The notes under the pieces: generated by a model
Told to the model about the DNA's origin: nothing
What the model saw: the letters and a program-made list of their open reading frames with translations, nothing else
The model's database searches: none
Shown here: positions 1 to 5,647 of the stretch, piece after piece
How the letters are laid out: the number at the start of each line of letters is the position of its first letter
Position numbering within the stretch: the stretch's first letter is position 1
NCBI GenBank assembly: GCA_050732995.1
Contig: JBOHSA010000074.1
Span: forward strand, 1-20,714
Length of the DNA stretch: 20,714 nt
Direction: 5' to 3'
From: JBOHSA01 sp050732995
GTDB taxonomy: Bacteria > Gemmatimonadota > Gemmatimonadetes > Gemmatimonadales > GWC2-71-9
Translations under genes and position numbers: made by a program

Positions 1-22
1 CCCCCCCCCCCCCCCCCCCCCC
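1..22. repeat. Poly-C homopolymer at the window edge
   Basis: The first 22 bases are all C, followed by GCGG. The other end of the window is a run of 14 G. A homopolymer at both ends suggests the contig was broken, or artificially extended, at G/C tracts (poly-G is a known artefact of two-colour sequencing chemistry). Its true length should not be trusted. Confidence 0.85.
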
Positions 23-203
23 GCGGCCCCTCAGCTCCCCGCCTAAAGGCTGGGCTCCGCACAACATAGCCTGCGGGTGGGGGGGCCCCGCGCCGCTACC
101 ATTTCGGGCTCGGCCTAGCGATATTTCGTTTTCATCAGCCCGTGGGGTGCTGCTCTGCTGATGCGCCCCGCGGGTTTCTCTTGCCGCTTCGAGAGGAGCA
201 CCC
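23..203 (+). promoter_or_regulatory. Upstream region of the HTH gene with ribosome binding site
   Basis: No gene is visible here. The last bases hold a good Shine-Dalgarno, GAGAGGAG at 191-198, five bases before the ATG at 204; this fixes the start of the downstream gene. An AT-richer patch around 119-137 (GATATTTCGTTTTC) is the most promoter-like stretch, but I cannot assign convincing -35 and -10 boxes. Confidence 0.5.
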
Positions 204-890
204 ATGCCGGCAGTGAGTCCCCTGAAACGTCCCGTGAAGGTCAGCCAGCTGATGCGCCGCCGCCTGCGCGAGCTCAAGCGCACGCCCCGCGAGCTGGCCG
301 AGGCGGTCCAGGTGCCGGAGACCTACATCGCCGACCTGCTCGCCGGGAAGCGCCGGCCGCCCGCCCCGGGCCGCACGGACGTGTACGAGCGGATGACCAA
401 GTTCCTGCGGCTGCACCGCAACGACCTCTCCACCTGTGCTGGGGCGGAGCGCGCCGGTACGAGCCTGCGGGGCCGCCGCTCCGGTCGCCGGATGGACGCC
501 CGGGTGCTCGACGCCCTGCTCGAGCTGTGCGCGCCGGCCAAGGCGCGGCCCCTCGCCCGACGGCTGGGCAGCAAGCATGGCCCGGAGCTCGAGCAGCTGA
601 TCGTGCAACGCCTCCTCGAGGTGACGCAGGGGTTCGTGCGGCGCCAGCTGGACGACGAGGTCGGGATCCGCGTGGCGGCGAACCGCGAGGGGTGCAGCTA
701 CCTCGAGATGCGTATGCGCCTGCTCGAATTCCTCGATACCACGCCGCAGTCGGTCACCCCGGCGGATCTGGACGAGTTCGTGCGTCCACAGGTCGGGGCG
801 TGGGATCTCGATCTCGAGACGCAGGCGATGCGCATCGTGCTGCGGACCCAGGAGCCGGCGCCGCGGCAAAAGCGGGCGCTGCGACTGTAA
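204..890 (+). CDS. Helix-turn-helix (XRE-like) protein of unknown role
   Basis: A 228-residue, very Arg-rich protein. Residues about 12-60 read like an XRE/Cro-type helix-turn-helix: a basic first helix (SQLMRRRLRELKRTPRELAE), then AVQVPETYIADLLAGKRR, the usual pattern of a helix turning into a recognition helix (compare 'vs..tiSriErGkr' in the family). The remaining 160 residues contain mostly amphipathic helices and no motif I recognise, so the effector part is unassigned. It is probably a cytoplasmic DNA-binding regulator. The start is supported by GAGAGGAG five bases upstream. The gene stands alone on the plus strand and converges on the cold-shock gene, sharing the hairpin terminator at 929-956. 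Function is inferred from the HTH resemblance only. Confidence 0.75.
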   Translation: MPAVSPLKRPVKVSQLMRRRLRELKRTPRELAEAVQVPETYIADLLAGKRRPPAPGRTDVYERMTKFLRLHRNDLSTCAGAERAGTSLRGRRSGRRMDARVLDALLELCAPAKARPLARRLGSKHGPELEQLIVQRLLEVTQGFVRRQLDDEVGIRVAANREGCSYLEMRMRLLEFLDTTPQSVTPADLDEFVRPQVGAWDLDLETQAMRIVLRTQEPAPRQKRALRL

Positions 891-928
891 CCCCCCGCTC
901 CCGCCCGCCCGGACCCGCGGGAACACGA

Positions 929-965
929 ACGGCGCCGTCCGCAAGGATGGCGCCGTCGGCGTTTT
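929..965. terminator. Shared hairpin terminator between convergent genes, GCAA loop
   Basis: The arms ACGGCGCCGTCC (929-940) and GGATGGCGCCGT (945-956) pair over 12 positions with one G-U, closed by the loop GCAA (a GNRA tetraloop). Downstream on the plus strand is CGGCGTTTTC, a short T-run, so it can end the HTH transcript. The cold-shock stop lies at 981 on the other strand, so the hairpin may serve both genes, although the minus-strand side lacks a T-run. Confidence 0.75.
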
Positions 966-980
966 CAGGTACCGTGGGCT

Positions 981-1190
981 TTAGAGCTTCACGACGTTCT
1001 GTGCCGCCGGGCCCTTCTGGCCCTGGACGACTTCGAACTCAACCCGCTGTCCCTCGGACAGCGTCTTGAACCCATCCTGCTGAATCGCGGTGTGATGCAC
1101 GAAGCAGTCCTTTTCGCCGTTCTCGGGCGTGATGAAGCCGAAGCCCTTCGCGTCGTTGAACCACTTCACGGTACCGGTGATACGTGCCAT
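981..1190 (-). CDS. Cold-shock protein, CspA family
   Basis: A 69-residue single-domain cold-shock protein (OB fold), the usual length for the family. It starts MARITGTVKWFNDAKGFGFI, carries RNP1 as KGFGFIT (residues 15-21) and RNP2 as CFVHH (29-33), and ends in the typical GPAAQNVVKL. Family members bind single-stranded RNA or DNA and act as RNA chaperones that melt secondary structure, in the cold or constitutively. The ribosome binding site is AGGAG at 1200-1204 on the minus strand, nine bases before the ATG. It is divergent from a DEAD-box RNA helicase at 1628, a meaningful pairing because both resolve RNA structure. Its leader contains a perfect 8-bp hairpin (1218-1237), and an intrinsic terminator on the same strand lies about 65 bp upstream of the start, so either it has its own short promoter region or it is controlled by attenuation. 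Confidence 0.97.
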   Translation of the reverse strand: MARITGTVKWFNDAKGFGFITPENGEKDCFVHHTAIQQDGFKTLSEGQRVEFEVVQGQKGPAAQNVVKL

Positions 1191-1217
1191 ACTGGTAATA
1201 CTCCTGACTGAATGTTC

Positions 1218-1237
1218 CCGGCGGATCTTTCCGCCGG
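1218..1237 (-). promoter_or_regulatory. Perfect hairpin in the cold-shock gene leader
   Basis: CCGGCGGA (1218-1225) and TCCGCCGG (1230-1237) are exact inverted repeats around a 4-base loop, giving an 8-bp GC-rich stem. It sits 28 bases upstream of the cold-shock ATG and is not followed by a T-run on either strand, so it is not an intrinsic terminator. It would lie in the mRNA leader and could affect stability or temperature-dependent translation; that role is inference. Confidence 0.6.
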
Positions 1238-1256
1238 CGAGCGCGGGGGAGCAATG

Positions 1257-1287
1257 AAAAAGGACCGTGGGCGTTGGCCCAGGTCCT
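1257..1287 (-). terminator. Intrinsic terminator on the minus strand
   Basis: On the plus strand, AGGACC (1261-1266) and TGGGC (1268-1272) pair with GCCCA (1277-1281) and GGTCCT (1282-1287) around the loop GTTG, an 11-bp stem with one bulged G. Read on the minus strand, the stem is followed immediately by TTTTTC (1261 down to 1256). This is a textbook Rho-independent terminator. No protein gene ends here on the minus strand, so the transcript it ends must be non-coding or a leader. Confidence 0.85.
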
Positions 1288-1520
1288 CAAACGGTCTCTG
1301 GTGTTCAGCACACGGCACGGTGCCGCGGCTTCAGCGCTCGAACAGCAAGCTAACGACTCGAAGCCCGCCGGTCAAGGGACCCACTACCGCAGCACGGTGC
1401 CACCTATTAGGTTGTCGCTCGCAGTCGACAGAACCGCGAGCTGGCATCCTTCCGAAGGACGGTCCCGCTCAGGAGCGGGCCTCATCACTCAGGCTCAATC
1501 CCCAGGTTCGAAAACCGACA
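1257..1520 (-). ncRNA. Unassigned structured RNA candidate upstream of the cold-shock gene
   Basis: About 260 bases with no credible protein on either strand, ending in the intrinsic terminator at 1257-1287. Read on the minus strand it is dense in local stems: GGTT/AACC with loop TTCG (about 1504-1515), GCCT/AGGC, CCCGCT/AGCGGG (about 1464-1479), TCCTT/AAGGA (about 1448-1460), CTCGC/GCGAG (about 1419-1441), GGCTTC/GAAGCC enclosing about 1327-1364, and GGCAC/GTGCC (about 1314-1326). It could be a free small RNA or an attenuator leader of the cold-shock gene. I compared it by eye with tmRNA, 6S, RNase P, SRP, T-box and cobalamin elements and found no convincing match. The 5' end is a guess from where structure begins; strand comes from the terminator. 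Confidence 0.5.
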
Positions 1521-1523
1521 AGC

Positions 1524-1622
1524 CGTAGGGCCTAAAGACGTAAGGCCAACTGCGTACGGGGAACACCGTACGGTTCTCCCTTTACGCTTTTCGCCATACG
1601 GCGTTCACCCTACGCAGTAGGA
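1524..1622. repeat. 14-bp periodic TACG array upstream of the helicase
   Basis: Seven hexamers of the form NNTANN recur: CGTAGG, CGTAAG, CGTACG, CGTACG, TTTACG, CATACG, CCTACG, beginning at 1524, 1539, 1553, 1567, 1581, 1595 and 1609. The spacing is 15 then exactly 14 bp five times. The units between are degenerate but related, for example TTTACGCTTTTCGC (1581-1594). A second array with close units lies at 11231-11304. The array fills the space between the RNA candidate and the helicase ribosome binding site. It may be a multi-site operator, an RNA element or a degenerate tandem repeat. Confidence 0.7.
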
Positions 1623-1623
1623 G
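1549..1623 (+). promoter_or_regulatory. Alternative pairings around the helicase ribosome binding site
   Basis: The Shine-Dalgarno AGGAG (1619-1623) lies four bases before the ATG at 1628. CCTAC (1609-1613) can pair with GTAGG (1617-1621) across a 3-base loop, covering most of it. The competing stem ACTGCGTA (1549-1556) with TACGCAGT (1611-1618) is a perfect 8-bp match that would leave AGGAG free. GTACGG/CCGTAC (1554-1559, 1566-1571) is a further local hairpin that competes with it. Mutually exclusive stems at a ribosome binding site suggest translational control, plausible for an RNA helicase, but this is inference from complementarity only. Confidence 0.4.
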
Positions 1624-1627
1624 TTGT

Positions 1628-2848
1628 ATGCCATTCGCATCATTGGGGCTCGTCCCCGAACTCGTCCGCGCCGTGGCCGATGAAGGCTACGAGCGCCCCA
1701 CGCCGATCCAGCAAGAGGCGATTCCGCTCGCCCTGGCCGGCCGGGACCTCATCGGGTCCGCGCAGACCGGCACCGGCAAGACCGCCGCCTTCGTGCTGCC
1801 GATTCTCCAGCGCCTCGCGTCCGGCCCGAAGCACACCCTGCGGGCCCTGATCCTCGTCCCCACCCGCGAGCTCGCCGAGCAGGTGACGGCGAGCATCCGC
1901 GCCTACGGGCGCCACACCCACCTCGCGGCCGCCGCCGTCTACGGTGGCGTCGGCATGGAGCCCCAGACGCGCGCGCTCCGCCGGGGCGGCGGCGTGGATA
2001 TCGTCGTCGCGACGCCCGGCCGGCTGCTCGACCACATGGGCCGCGGCCATGTGGACTACTCCCGGCTCGAGGTGCTGGTACTGGACGAAGCCGACCGCAT
2101 GCTCGACATGGGCTTCGCCCCCGACGTCCGCCGGATCCTGGACGCGCTGCCCACCGAGCGCCAGACGATGCTCTTCTCGGCGACGATCTCGCAGGAAGTG
2201 GACGCGCTGGCCCGCCGGGCGCTGGCCGGGCACGCCTCGGTCGAGATCGGGCGCCGCGCGCAGACCGCCGAAGGCGTGGAGCACGTCGTCATCGCGGTGG
2301 ACAAGCTCCAGAAGCGCGGTGTCCTCGCGCGCATCCTCCAGGCCAAGCCCGCCGGCCAGACGCTCGTGTTCACACGCACCAAGTACGGGGCGGACAAGCT
2401 GGTGACCTATCTGAAGCGCGAGGGCATCGCGGCGCACGCCATCCATGGCGACAAGGCGCAGAGCCAGCGCCAGCGCACCCTGGATGCGTTTCGCTCGGGC
2501 GAGGCCGACACGCTGGTCGCGACCGACATCGCGGCGCGCGGGATCGACGTGGACGGGATCCGCATGGTGGTGAACTACGACGTGCCGAACGATCCCGAAG
2601 TCTACGTGCATCGCGTGGGCCGCACGGCCCGCGCCGGCGCGCGCGGGCTCGCCCTCACGCTCATCTCTCCGGACGAGTGGCTGCTGATGGCCGACATCGA
2701 GCGGCTCATCGGCCAGATCTTCCCGCGCGAGGTGATTCCCGGGTTCGAGCCGTCGGTGCCGCCGCTGCAGCCGAGGTCGGCCGCCGCCTCGGCGCCTCGT
2801 CCCGCGCGGTCGGTCCGCGCGCGGGTTGGGGGACGGCGCAGGCGATAA
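1628..2848 (+). CDS. DEAD-box RNA helicase (RhlE-like)
   Basis: A 406-residue superfamily 2 RNA helicase with both RecA domains complete: Q motif YERPTPIQ (21-28), motif I AQTGTGKT (45-52), Ia PTRELAEQ (78-85), TPGRLLD (129-135), motif II DEAD (153-156), III SAT (184-186), IV LVFTRTK (246-252), V ATDIAARGIDV (298-308) and VI HRVGRTAR (328-335). The short C-terminal tail after 375 is Pro/Ser/Arg-rich and ends GGRRRR, a basic RNA-binding tail as in RhlE-type enzymes. It unwinds short RNA duplexes using ATP, typically in ribosome assembly, RNA decay or cold adaptation. The ATG has AGGAG four bases upstream. It is divergent from a cold-shock gene, consistent with a shared role in RNA structure. 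It is followed directly by a bidirectional terminator. The exact subfamily is less certain than the class. Confidence 0.96.
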   Translation: MPFASLGLVPELVRAVADEGYERPTPIQQEAIPLALAGRDLIGSAQTGTGKTAAFVLPILQRLASGPKHTLRALILVPTRELAEQVTASIRAYGRHTHLAAAAVYGGVGMEPQTRALRRGGGVDIVVATPGRLLDHMGRGHVDYSRLEVLVLDEADRMLDMGFAPDVRRILDALPTERQTMLFSATISQEVDALARRALAGHASVEIGRRAQTAEGVEHVVIAVDKLQKRGVLARILQAKPAGQTLVFTRTKYGADKLVTYLKREGIAAHAIHGDKAQSQRQRTLDAFRSGEADTLVATDIAARGIDVDGIRMVVNYDVPNDPEVYVHRVGRTARAGARGLALTLISPDEWLLMADIERLIGQIFPREVIPGFEPSVPPLQPRSAAASAPRPARSVRARVGGRRRR

Positions 2849-2870
2849 AAGGCGTTCGACGCCTTTGTTT
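2848..2870. terminator. Bidirectional intrinsic terminator
   Basis: AAAGGCG (2848-2854) and CGCCTTT (2860-2866) pair perfectly around TTCGA, followed by GTTTATTT on the plus strand; on the minus strand the stem runs into TTTTATCG. It overlaps the helicase stop codon (TAA at 2846-2848) and begins right after the amidohydrolase stop on the other strand (2869), so it serves both convergent genes. Confidence 0.88.
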
Positions 2871-4173
2871 ATTTGATCCGGACTCCCCCCTTGATCACGA
2901 TATCCACCCGTTGGAGCAGCTCGATGTCGTGGAGGACGTCCCCTCGCACCGTGATGATGTCGGCGTAGTGGCCCCGCGCGAGGGTCCCGAGGTCCTGTTC
3001 CCGCTTGAGAAACCGCGCCGGCCAGCGGGTCGCGCCCATGATCGCCTCCATCGGGGTCATGCCCAGCCGCACCCAGGTCGCGAGCTCGCGCCAGGTGGCG
3101 TCGGAATGGAAGTTCCCCGGGACGCCGGCGTCGGTCCCCACGAGCAGCGTGACGCCGGCCGACCGGAGCTGGGCGAACTTGGTCGCGAGTGTGGGGATCC
3201 GGCGCCGCGCCTGGGCGTAGTAGGCCAGGTTCGGGAACGGCTCGAGCGAGCGCGCGATGTCGCGCGCGATGTCGGCGGGTACGCCCTCCCGCCACGCCGG
3301 GTCGTGCAGCCGCTCGGGGAAGCTGTCCGCCGTGTAGCCGAACAGGAACAGCGGCGCGATGGTGGGCGTCCAGTAGAGCGTGGCGTTGCGGCGCCGTAGC
3401 CCCGCCACGATGTCCTCCGGGTAGCCGGGCGCGGTCCCGAGGCCCGTGTGCTCGAAGTTGTCCACCCCGACTTTGAGGCCGATGCGAATCTCGTCCTCGC
3501 GGTGCGAGTGGGCGACGACCGGGCGCCCCGCCGCGTGGGCCGCCTCCACGACGGCCCGCACCTCTTCCTCCGTCATCTGGTCCTGGTCGATCAGCTTGAT
3601 CACGTCCACGCCCGCGTCGACGAGCTGCTTGACCTTGGCGCGTGCGTCGTCGGCGCCGGTGACCCCCCAGCGGAACCGGGCCTCGTAGGGGGCGTAGGGC
3701 GCGTGCTGGATGAATGGCCCCGAGACGAACAGCCGCGGCCCCGGGATCTCGTTCCGCTCGATGCGGCGCTTGACCGTGAGGATCTCCTCGAGCGGCGCGC
3801 CCAGGTCCCGCGCGGTGGTCACGCCGGCCAGCAGCAGCTGCTTCGCCGCGGCGGGCATGATTTCGGCCGCGAACCGGCGCTGGTAGGTCGTGTCCCAGTG
3901 CTCGTAGTCGGCGTGGCCCAGGATCATCAGGTGGACGTGCATGTCCAGCAAGCCGGGCAGGACGGTCATCCCCGCGGTCGAGATGACGCGTACGCCGGCG
4001 GGCACCGGGACGTCCCCGCGCCGGCCCACGGCGGCGATGCGCTCGCCCGCGATCAAGACCACGCCGTCTTCGATCGGGGGGCCGCCGTAGCCGTCGAGGA
4101 TCCGGCCGCCGACCAGCGCGAGGGTGGGTTGTTGGGCCGACGCGAGTATTAGAACGGCGAACAGCGGGTACAT
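2869..4173 (-). CDS. Exported metal-dependent amidohydrolase
   Basis: A 434-residue amidohydrolase-superfamily protein resembling the imidazolonepropionase/prolidase-like group. Residues 1-14 form a short signal peptide ending ASA-QQ, so it should act in the periplasm. The family start ALVGGRILDG (19-28) leads to the metal-site motif DMHVHL (77-82). Further ligands by pattern are K193 (VIKLID, candidate carboxylated lysine), H222 and H224 (AHSHRED), H242 (FEHTG) and D348 (GTDAG), so the binuclear site looks complete. The family hydrolyses cyclic amides, dipeptides or related C-N bonds; the substrate cannot be told. It is the third gene after the SusC and SusD homologues on the same strand, so it probably processes what they import. 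GGGAGA serves as the ribosome binding site and lies within the palindrome GTCTC-GG-GAGAC. Confidence 0.9.
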   Translation of the reverse strand: MYPLFAVLILASAQQPTLALVGGRILDGYGGPPIEDGVVLIAGERIAAVGRRGDVPVPAGVRVISTAGMTVLPGLLDMHVHLMILGHADYEHWDTTYQRRFAAEIMPAAAKQLLLAGVTTARDLGAPLEEILTVKRRIERNEIPGPRLFVSGPFIQHAPYAPYEARFRWGVTGADDARAKVKQLVDAGVDVIKLIDQDQMTEEEVRAVVEAAHAAGRPVVAHSHREDEIRIGLKVGVDNFEHTGLGTAPGYPEDIVAGLRRRNATLYWTPTIAPLFLFGYTADSFPERLHDPAWREGVPADIARDIARSLEPFPNLAYYAQARRRIPTLATKFAQLRSAGVTLLVGTDAGVPGNFHSDATWRELATWVRLGMTPMEAIMGATRWPARFLKREQDLGTLARGHYADIITVRGDVLHDIELLQRVDIVIKGGVRIK

Positions 4174-4195
4174 AGGGGTCTCCCGAGACGACGAA

Positions 4196-4223
4196 GGCGG
4201 CCGAGGCGACTGCCTCGACCGCC
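4196..4223 (-). promoter_or_regulatory. Strong hairpin between the SusD and amidohydrolase genes
   Basis: GGCGGCCGAGGC (4196-4207) pairs with GCCTCGACCGCC (4212-4223) around GACT, 12 positions with a single mismatch. Both flanking genes are on the minus strand. Downstream on that strand is TTCGTCGTCTCGGG with no real T-run, so I read it as an intercistronic stabilising or attenuating hairpin, not a full intrinsic terminator. It could reduce hydrolase expression relative to SusCD. Confidence 0.55.
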
Positions 4224-4251
4224 CTCCACCGTCTTCGACCGACCTAAGCCG

Positions 4252-5619
4252 TCAGCAGGCCGGGTTGATGTTGCAGTTCGCCAGGATCTCCACGAGCGTG
4301 ATCGGGAAGAGCGTGCCCGGGGCGAGCACGGCCTCCGCGTTGCTCGGCCACTTGTCCGCGGCCACCCCGAAGCGGTAGTGATCGTTCAGGCGCCGCCCCT
4401 GGAGAAACAGGTTCACCCGGCGCTCGTGCTGGAGCATCGCGGGCGGCAACGGGTGGGCGGGGTTCGCCGGATCGTACGGCGTCAGCCCGGCGTTCAGCGC
4501 GCGGACTCTGTTGATGGATGTCGTGAAGCCCGCGGTGTTCCCCGCGGCCAGGGCCGCTTCGGCCACGATCAGGTGCAGCTCGCGCGCCGAGAGCACCGTC
4601 AACGGGCCGTACTGGACGCCGGTGGTGAACTCGTTGATGATGGCGGTGAGCACGGGGTCCGCGGTGCCGTTGATCGGGTCGTTGAGCTTGATGCTCGCCA
4701 CGCTCTTGTTGTCCGCCGTGGGCACGATGTAGGGGTCGCCGATCCGGCTCTCGAGCCGCTGGTTGACCTCGAATCCGATGCCCGAGCCGTCGATCTGCTC
4801 CGAACTGTACGTGTACTGGAACTTCCAGTCGGCGTTAACGAGCGAAGTCGCCAACGCGAGAGCGGCATTGGCGTCGGTCACGGCGACCGCGTCGTTCACC
4901 AGGGGGTTCGCGAGGGTCGCGGCGCTGAACGGGTTGAGCTTTTGCCACACGACCTTGCCGTGCCGGGCCCGCGCGCGCATGGCCGTGAGCGCGAGCTGTA
5001 TGTCGGGATCGTTGACGACGGCGAGGCCCCGGGTCGTATAGGCGATCGCCGTGTCGTACACTTGCGCCATGTTCGCCGGCCCGAGCGGCGGGCCCGCGTC
5101 GGTCCGGTTGGAGGAAATCGGGAAGTCGTCAAAGATGTCCCCGATCATCGTATAGGCGAGCGCGCCGTACAGGTACGACCGGGCGAGATCGTTGTCGTCG
5201 GGCAGCACGCCAGCGGTATAGAAGGCGCTGAGGCGCTTGATCGCCTCGTCCGCCATCCAGCGAGCCTGCGCCACGTCGGGGAACGAGGCGTCGACGAACT
5301 CGTTGGTGATCCCCGACAGGTATCCCGCGTCGAGGTCGCCCCAGGCGTCGCGCGAGCCGATCCACGTCAGCTCGTCGGTGGCTTCGGAGTAGGGGGTCAT
5401 GATGTTGCCCCAGCCCCGGGTCAGGACGGCCAAGGCGCCGTTGGCCAGGGAGGCCGCACCCGCGGGGTCGTCCAAGCTTTCGATACTGATGTTGTTCGGG
5501 TTTTCCACGTCCAGCAACCCGCTGCAGCCGGCCGCGACCGCGGCTAGCCACAGCGAGAGTAGCGCGCCGCTCCGGGACCGCGGGGCCCGGGGAGCGGCCG
5601 AGATCGCATAGGTCAGCAT
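4252..5619 (-). CDS. SusD/RagB-family outer-membrane lipoprotein
   Basis: A 455-residue nutrient-binding lipoprotein of the SusD/RagB type. The signal peptide ends in the lipobox AVAAGC (Cys at residue 32), followed by the family's first mature motif LLDVENPNNIS. The C-terminus carries the usual LQHERRVNLFLQGRRLNDHYRFG segment of the family (cited in pieces: HERRVNLFLQGRR, then LNDHYRFG) where SusD proteins read 'ErR.ELafEG.R..DL.RwG'. SusD proteins sit at the cell surface as a lid over the SusC channel and capture the substrate. It starts with ATG behind AAAGGAGAGAG, 28 bases after the SusC stop, so the two are co-transcribed. The pairing with an amidohydrolase, and no glycoside hydrolase nearby, hints at a peptide or amide substrate rather than a glycan; that is inference. 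Confidence 0.9.
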   Translation of the reverse strand: MLTYAISAAPRAPRSRSGALLSLWLAAVAAGCSGLLDVENPNNISIESLDDPAGAASLANGALAVLTRGWGNIMTPYSEATDELTWIGSRDAWGDLDAGYLSGITNEFVDASFPDVAQARWMADEAIKRLSAFYTAGVLPDDNDLARSYLYGALAYTMIGDIFDDFPISSNRTDAGPPLGPANMAQVYDTAIAYTTRGLAVVNDPDIQLALTAMRARARHGKVVWQKLNPFSAATLANPLVNDAVAVTDANAALALATSLVNADWKFQYTYSSEQIDGSGIGFEVNQRLESRIGDPYIVPTADNKSVASIKLNDPINGTADPVLTAIINEFTTGVQYGPLTVLSARELHLIVAEAALAAGNTAGFTTSINRVRALNAGLTPYDPANPAHPLPPAMLQHERRVNLFLQGRRLNDHYRFGVAADKWPSNAEAVLAPGTLFPITLVEILANCNINPAC

Positions 5620-5647
5620 GGCACTCTCTCCTTTCCAGGTCTCGGGG

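Noticed and set aside
135..1069. Other long frames overlapping the HTH gene (302 codons plus strand, 269 codons minus strand)
   Set aside because: They have low-complexity Arg/Pro/Ala composition and no ribosome binding site, while the 228-codon frame has a good one and an HTH-like N-terminus.
1381..1420. T-box-like sequence on the minus strand (AATAGGTGGCACCGTG followed by GGTCCCTT)
   Set aside because: It resembles the T-box core, but the complementary strand needed for the antiterminator helix is not found, the terminator is about 100 bases further on, and the downstream gene is a cold-shock gene, not an amino-acid or tRNA-synthetase gene.
1370..1450. Possible cobalamin riboswitch or other known ncRNA in the same region
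   Set aside because: Conserved boxes of cobalamin, TPP and FMN riboswitches, and of tmRNA, 6S, RNase P and SRP RNA, were not found on either strand by eye.
1524..1622. CRISPR-like repeat array
   Set aside because: The repeated core is only about 6 bp with a 14-bp period, far below CRISPR repeat and spacer lengths, and no cas genes are present.
1640..3295. 551-codon minus-strand open frame across the helicase and hydrolase
   Set aside because: It is a shadow frame from high GC content: Arg/Gly/Ala-rich with no domain, overlapping two clear genes and a terminator.
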